Assembly (NCBI RefSeq): GCF_029784135.1 | Contig: NC_073746.1 | Location: 229,599,882 to 229,663,881, forward strand | Length of the DNA: 64,000 nt | Direction: 5' to 3' | From: Toxorhynchites rutilus septentrionalis | Taxonomy: Eukaryota > Arthropoda > Insecta > Diptera > Culicidae | Shown here: piece by piece, positions 58,783 to 64,000 of the stretch | Layout: each line of letters starts with the position of its first letter | How positions within the stretch are numbered: position 1 is the first letter of the stretch | The notes under the pieces: model-generated | What the model was told of the DNA's origin: nothing | What the model saw: only the letters and a program-made list of their open reading frames with translations | Databases searched by the model: none | Translations under genes and position numbers: made by a program

Positions 58783-59194
58783 TACGGCAGATATAAAATA
58801 ATATAATTCTTATTTTTTTTGTATTTCTAAACCTAATATATATTATACCTAAATCGCACACCAATGCGAATGAAATGAAGCGGTGTCTCAATCGAACCGC
58901 GTGGCAATCGCTCGGCACAGATGCAACGGTATATCGCACCACAACACGATGATGGAATCGATGACGATGCTAAAGCACACACAGCGATGATACGGCACAC
59001 GCACCGCGTCCGCCGTGGAGGACTTCTTCCTCACGCTGGTAGTGATTGCTGCTCTCCTCACTCGCGCAATAAAGAGAACCCCGTTAGGGCGAAATAACTT
59101 CACCAGCCACGAACTGATAACGATATAATCTACACATTTTTAATAGACGCGAACAAATTTGCGACCGATGTCTTCGGACTGCGCGAGCTGAATG

Positions 59195-59206
59195 ACACGA
59201 GAATAT
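59195..59206. repeat. Target-site duplication, right copy
   Basis: ACACGAGAATAT, exact match of 53147-53158, directly precedes the element's 5' end as read on the minus strand. Confidence 0.9.
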
Positions 59207-60059
59207 GATATGGTCAATTTGGTTTTCTATGCGGCCATCTCGGGCAACTCAACTGACCTTATGCGCTAGTCAATGGGGAAGAGCTATCCTCCAATGGCCA
59301 TGTTGTTGTCACAAAACTCTTCCAGTTTCCTTTCTTCTTCCAGTTTCGTAGCAATGTTAATGGGTTGTTGGTCTAAGATTCTAATTCCACGATAAGGATG
59401 TCATCGTGAGTTTAGCTGACGGTCATTTATCTTTTAACCGCTGGTTACAAGTCAGACGTTGTTTGAGCCGCATCTTCTGGAGATATGACCCACCCTGGTA
59501 TGTCGGCTAGACACCTATGGCAGTCGCCTGTGTATGGTTGGGGCTCTTACCGCATTTTGTAAAGCCCACTACGCATTCCACCGCACTCACCAACACTCTT
59601 CTGTTGCTTGTTCAGAGATTAACTCATACCAAACTCCATATCTAAAGGTCGTTCCGCTATCCACAACCCACGGAACCTACCAAAATTACAAAAACCGTAT
59701 TTGCGGTTACAAAATTCATTACCGGTTTTAATTTATGAAACAAATTGATTAATCACATACATCTTTTTGATTGCGACAAAAGTTTATGTCTATGGATTTA
59801 AGCATTTCAAATTTATTGTTTCTCTTTGCAAAAAAAAAATAGGTGAGTACTTCATCTCTTTTCTATATACAAAAAATCTTCTTCCTCTTGCATAGCCCAA
59901 AAGTTCATAGAGGAACTCAGTTGTTTATACGTAGTATGACATGCGTCATTTTCATTAATACTTGATTGAGATTTCTGTGCTAAATTATACACTTTGACTG
60001 TATCCTGAGTGTCAAGTTTCATAATACGCGTGTATTGAAAAAAATCCTTCGACGAAAAA
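59207..60059. other. Non-coding; start may continue the older LINE
   Basis: The first 100 bases should be the other side of the interrupted LINE but show no RT motif I can recognise. The rest is unremarkable. Confidence 0.35.
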
Positions 60060-60141
60060 TCTTCTAGATAGAGCGGGAATCGAATTCAAAGCCCCCGATA
60101 TGATATTTATGACGCTAACCACTCGGAAACGGGGATCATGG
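60060..60141 (-). mobile_element. tRNA-derived SINE head
   Basis: The minus strand reads a box A-like TCCGAGTGGTTAGCGTC (60110-60126) and a box B-like GAATTCGATTCCCGCTC (60071-60087), with tRNA-like spacing. The body probably continues to lower coordinates, but its end and duplication were not found. The head differs from the SINE at 18911. Confidence 0.65.
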
Positions 60142-61156
60142 AATAATACGGTTTGTTTTTTAAACACAGAAAAAAGCTGCAATCTTTGGTGTTTCTTGAT
60201 TTGAGAATGGTAGTCGGCGGATATTCTCTAAAAATCACACACTATGAGACACACCTTTCTGCAGAGGATTCTAAAGAGAGGAAATCAAGCGCTAACACAC
60301 CCAGTAGAAGCGAATCCTTTTGGTATAACGGATAGCTGAGAAGTCAACGGAGCATTTACTCTACCAAAATGCGGGTCTCCTGGTGTGAAAATTTGTAATA
60401 TCAGAAGCGATAACAATTGCGAATAATTGACAGCACAACGTACGATTTGCTGCGGCTCAAATCATGAAGAACTAGTAAATGAACGAACCCAGCGGGAACA
60501 GGTCTATGGGAGTAACTTCCGTTCAAGCTCCTCTGCACCTCAGTTAATCCGTATTACGTCAGTTGAAAAATAGCTGTTCATGTTTTCACGTCCGATACAG
60601 CTTCGATACAGGGACCGGAAAATAGATGAGTTGTGACTGCAGTTAACTGCTAATGAAAATTAATGATCGAGTACCGCCGACAATTGATTCTCATAAATTT
60701 CAAAAGTCGAGAAACAAAAACAAAACCGATCCTCGCGAGCAAGTATTATTGTACGTGCATAACCACTCGTATAAACTACACGATTGAGCTAGGCCATGAA
60801 GGTCAAACAGCAATTCATAATTCATCAATATAAAAAAAACATTTGCAACACATGCGCAAGGAGATCGGAACTCATCAGTTGACGACTCCGGAGCATCCCT
60901 CGCAACTTCAAAGTAGCGTCTCTTCTTCAAAAGGCAAAAAATATTCACTGTAGGAAACTACTAAAATGCAATCAAAGAGTCATTGCGTGAAGTACCCCAT
61001 ATAACATGAATCCTCAAGTGGCACTCCAATTGACGACGGCTCGAAGCCGTTGGAACTTTTTTCGTAGTAGTAGCAGCCACTAGTTAACACACTGAGATTG
61101 TTGTTGCTGTGATAGAGGATATGTATGATTCCACACGAGTTGTTGAGTTGCAATTC
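60142..61156. other. Non-coding, nothing recognised
   Basis: No gene or repeat supported. Confidence 0.35.
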
Positions 61157-61444
61157 TTGAAATGAAATACGCATATGTCATGCGCTTGTTTTCATCGCCG
61201 TCGCCATCGTCGCAACTTACCCGGCTGCATCCGATGTGCTTGCACAAAACAGCTCATTCGCACTCCTCTCGAGAACAGATCTGTACGAAACCCGTCCTCA
61301 TGTCGCAAGCAGGCGGCAAGTACACGACCTTCAACGGTTTTGCCTGCCTCTCATTAATACGGATTTCCTCTCCTTCATATTTGACGTTCTGGTGAAATAT
61401 ACTGACTTGCGTACGAGATGTAATGATTCCAATCGATGCTGATG
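61157..61444 (+). pseudogene. Possible frameshifted secreted-peptide gene
   Basis: One frame is open for about 95 codons and reads ALVFIAVAIVATYPAASDVL, then AQNSSFALLSRTDLYETRPH and VASRRQVHDLQRFCLP, ending at TAA/TGA near 61442. The first part looks like a signal-peptide core. This frame has no ATG, but the overlapping frame starts MKYAYVM (ATG 61162) directly before it, so a single-base change would join them. The GCCGTCGCCATCGTCG tract alone could create a hydrophobic run by chance. I recognise no family. Low certainty. Confidence 0.25.
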
Positions 61445-61821
61445 CAGTAACATTAGCGATTGGGTCGATTTCATTAGTGGAGCGCCGATCAGATGCAATT
61501 GTAGGAAATTAAATCAACAGCTTTGAACTTATGTGGATGCTGTAAATTTTTTGGTAGTGGATGTTTTAAAAACATTATTTTTAAGGACGTTTTGTATCAA
61601 TGCCACAGGAAAAAGTTCACTCATACTTTATTGATCTTGGGCTGTTTCTCATTTTTTTTGGAAATAATACAATTTAATTCATTCATTCATTCAATTTAAT
61701 TTCTATTGCAATGAAATGTGTTTTTAAATTCGTTTCAGCAATGAGCAAGGACATGTTTTGTCACAACATGTACCGTCGTGTGGGGCTGCTTTGGACATTC
61801 CATTTAGTTTTTTTTCTACTT
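61445..61821. other. Non-coding
   Basis: ATTC simple repeat at about 61678-61692. Nothing else. Confidence 0.4.
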
Positions 61822-62052
61822 TGACACATTCGTCGCCCAACGCGATTCTGTTGAGTTTCTTGCGGGGCTAACTTGCGATCAAACTATTGAATGAAGGTCA
61901 AACTTTGTTCCTACACAACTTTCACATGTTTTTAAATATGAAGACGCACGTTTGTCGCCCAACGCGACGTTTTTAAGTTCCTTGCGGGCCCAAATTGCGG
62001 ATAAATTATGAAATGACGATAAAATTCAGTTTGTAGACAACTTTTACATGAT
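61822..62052 (+). repeat. Two ~115-bp direct repeats
   Basis: Unit 1 (61826-61930) and unit 2 (61949-62052) share CGTCGCCCAACGCGA, GAGTTTCTTGCGGG/AAGTTCCTTGCGGG, AACTTGCG/AAATTGCG and ACAACTTT(C/T)ACATG. Confidence 0.75.
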
Positions 62053-62425
62053 CTAGCAATATTTTTTTTTAATTTGAAGGCAAATTGACAACAATAACAC
62101 ATGTCAAAGTCATATTATATGGGTTTCGCAAAAAAATCGCTTTACAAACCATCCATACTATAAATTAAATAGTATAAACATTATAATAATATGGCTATGA
62201 TTTTATTTTTCTTTATTATCTTATAGTTACATTTAGATTCCTATTCTGTCTAGTTCCTTTTAGAAATCCTATTCATTTTGAACAAGTAAAGTGTCACTCA
62301 TATCTGGGTGACAGGGCGACGAGCGTGTTAATATGGGTTTCGTATAATACAGTAGTACAAAGCATCCGTAATAGTATAGAACAAACAAATACGATTTTAT
62401 GATTATTCTACATATTCTATCCGCC
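62053..62425. other. AT-rich non-coding
   Basis: Nothing recognised. Confidence 0.4.
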
Positions 62426-63953
62426 GTTCCATGCCAAACCGATATTGTGGTTCTCAGATTTTCGTGAAAATTGCTAGTTTTGTTCCTTATCGCGAAATAT
62501 CAAACCCGTATTTTTTAGTTTTCATTTGGGTGCCCATTTCCATTTTAGGGTGGTCCGAAAAACAAATTTTGTCCCCTTGTTCCAAAAATTACTTTTTCTT
62601 CGTAATTATTGATTGTATTTGTTTTTCAGAGTTTATATGATTTAGAGACGCTATATTTTTTTAATTTTTTTTTCTCAAAAGCTTACAGTAATAGGCACAA
62701 AAAAAAATCCACCCCCATTCGAAATCAAAGTGTTCCAATATTACAAGTTTTTTCAAACTTTTCGGTATTCCAGTCCATATTACTTAAAAGTAGGTAATTA
62801 ATAGAAGCTCGACAGTGTGGCCGATCGACCGGGAAGAGGACTGAAACGTGACAGACTGATGCAAGGATCCGTCCTTCTAATCATCCGGGAAGTGAAGAAA
62901 AACCACCGAATGACCATTCGGGCGATTGAAACAAGGTTGGATCTGGAATGGGACCGTTTCGCCAAAAAGCGACCGATGATCAGCAACACCAACAAAACCG
63001 TTCTTGCACCTGTCTTACTGGAGTTCTGGAAGCGCGTTATTTGGTCCGACGAGTCCAAGTTCGAGCTGTTTAACAAGACAAGGTGACCCCGAGAGACGAG
63101 GGCCTCCAAGACTAACATCTACAACCGACTATGGAGCACGATGGTGGAAGCATCATAATGTGGGGTGTTTCTCGTTAGCTGGGGTGGGAAACATAGCGCA
63201 GGTCAACGGTATTACGACTGCCGATGGTTACATCGACATTTTGTGCAAGAACCTGGAAGAAACCATGCTGGAAATGGAGCTGGGGGATAACTATTCCTTC
63301 CAGCAAGATAATCACCCGAAAACAGCAGCTTTCTTCCGATCGGCCCGGATCAAACCAATGGTGTGGCCACCCCAAAGCTCCGACTTGAATCCTATTGAGA
63401 ACATATGGGCGACTTTGGACAACAAGGTGGACAAGACTGACACTACGAAAAAGTAAAACTTAGCTGCGTTGAAGAAGACTTGGGACGAGCTAGACCCCCA
63501 ACACCTCCGGAATCTCGTGGAGAGTTTGCCAAAGCGTTATCAGTCGGTTATCGAGACCAAAGACTAATGACTATTATTTATATGTGTTTATTTGTTTTTA
63601 TTTTTTTTTTAAATAGAACATCAAGTGGATTTTTTTATGTTATACCCTAAAAGTACCCATTTAGGAACAAACGTTATTTTTCAGTTTTTCTAAAAAATAA
63701 ATCAGCGATAATGGAATGGAAAAATGGTTTATTAATTACCTACTTTTACGCAGTATTGAATGGAATACCGAAATGTTTGAAAAAACTTTTAATCAAATGG
63801 GAAAAATGGGAACCATTGCTTTTTCGGACAACCCTAAAATGTAAACCACCCTAATGAAAAAATAATAAACATGGATTAAATATTTCACGATAAGGAACAA
63901 AACTAGCAATTTCCACGAAAATCTGAGAACCACTATGTCGGTTTAGCATGGAA
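62426..63953 (+). mobile_element. Tc1-type transposon with long terminal inverted repeats
   Basis: The left arm (62426-62800) and right arm (63727-63953) are inverted copies. Both contain CCATGC(C/T)AAACCGA, GTGGTTCTCAGATTTTCGTG, GTTTTGTTCCTTATCG, TTTTAGGGTGGTCCG, AAGTTTTTTCAAAC, TCGGTATTCCA and AAAAGTAGGTAATTAATA. The left arm has about 150 bp extra (about 62600-62745). Terminal repeats of more than 200 bp are long for Tc1. The outer parts also occur alone at 22200 and 50775. Confidence 0.8.
62817..63567 (+). pseudogene. Decayed Tc1 (DD34E) transposase
   Basis: The reading needs several frames. IREVKKNHRMTIRAIETRLD is the N-terminal DNA-binding region; most of the second helix is deleted. 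Next come VIWSDESKFELF (first D, about 63055), VGCFSLAGVGNIAQVNGI, FQQDNHPKTA (second D, about 63305), PPQSSDLNPIENIW (E, about 63400) and the C-terminus LPKRYQSVIETKD, ending TAA 63565-63567. Only 29 residues separate the second D from E instead of 34, so five residues are missing inside the catalytic core. A TGA at about 63084, a TAA at 63454 and frameshifts confirm that it is inactive. Confidence 0.9.
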
Positions 63954-64000
63954 AAGCTGCTATATTTTCATTCAGGTGCCTGTTCCATCAAATTTTAAAA

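Larger units (their letters stand above)
53159..59194 (-). mobile_element. Full-length I-clade LINE, ~6.04 kb
   Basis: A non-LTR retrotransposon inserted on the minus strand and bounded by an exact 12-bp duplication. Order: 412-bp 5' UTR beginning CATTCAGCTCGCGCAGTCCG (59194 downward), ORF1 (57214-58782), ORF2 (53538-57221), 3' UTR of about 370 bp, and an A tail (plus-strand T run from 53159). The combination of CCHC gag-like ORF1, apurinic endonuclease, RT and RNase H fits the I clade (MosquI-type in mosquitoes). Its 5' end being present is unusual, since most LINE copies are 5'-truncated. Confidence 0.9.

Noticed and set aside
1..64000. CRISPR array, prokaryotic defence genes, viral insertions or a tRNA/rRNA gene
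   Set aside because: None seen. Tandem repeats here lack regular spacers, tRNA-like heads belong to SINEs, and no viral protein signature was recognised.

Overview
The window is eukaryotic, gene-poor and AT-rich, and is made almost entirely of transposable-element (TE) sequence. The element set (mariner, DD37E and Tc1-type transposons, an R4-type LINE with a restriction-like endonuclease, an I-clade LINE, tRNA-derived SINEs, TTAA and TA MITEs) points to a dipteran insect, most likely a culicine (Aedes-like) mosquito. That is an inference from repeat content, because no single-copy host protein gene was recognised. There is no operon, CRISPR array or prokaryotic system, and I saw no viral gene.

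Layout. 0-5.6 kb: mariner terminus, SINE-like tandem duplication, 850-bp MITE, broken transposase fragment. 5.7-6.9 kb: DD37E transposase ORF (-). 7-12.4 kb: non-coding, with palindromes, a decayed mariner (-), a TTAA MITE and a foldback repeat. 12.5-15.9 kb: R4-type LINE with one uninterrupted ORF (-). 16-25.6 kb: SINE with target-site duplication, hairpins, internally deleted mariner (-), 966-bp element with GGGGGCAAAGTGG motifs, hAT remnant (+). 25.8-27.1 kb: complete mariner with perfect 30-bp terminal repeats and an intact DD34D transposase (+). 27-52.6 kb: mostly non-coding with MITEs, hairpins, minisatellites, possible enhancer-like islands and three candidate host promoter/first-exon regions (31.76, 36.1-37.2 and 43.5-43.9 kb). 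53.16-59.19 kb: full-length I-clade LINE (-) flanked by a 12-bp duplication and inserted into an older LINE. 59.2-64 kb: SINE, a possible frameshifted secreted-peptide gene, direct repeats and a Tc1 element with long terminal repeats (+).

How the parts relate. Each intact element carries its own mobility enzyme. The MITEs, SINEs and deleted mariners lack one and would depend on such enzymes in trans. The I element shows the clearest history: full-length retrotransposition into an older LINE, with one premature stop separating the endonuclease half from the RT/RNase H half. No new multi-gene system was found. The best leads are the near-complete elements, the exact hairpins, the shared terminal-repeat families and the candidate host exons.
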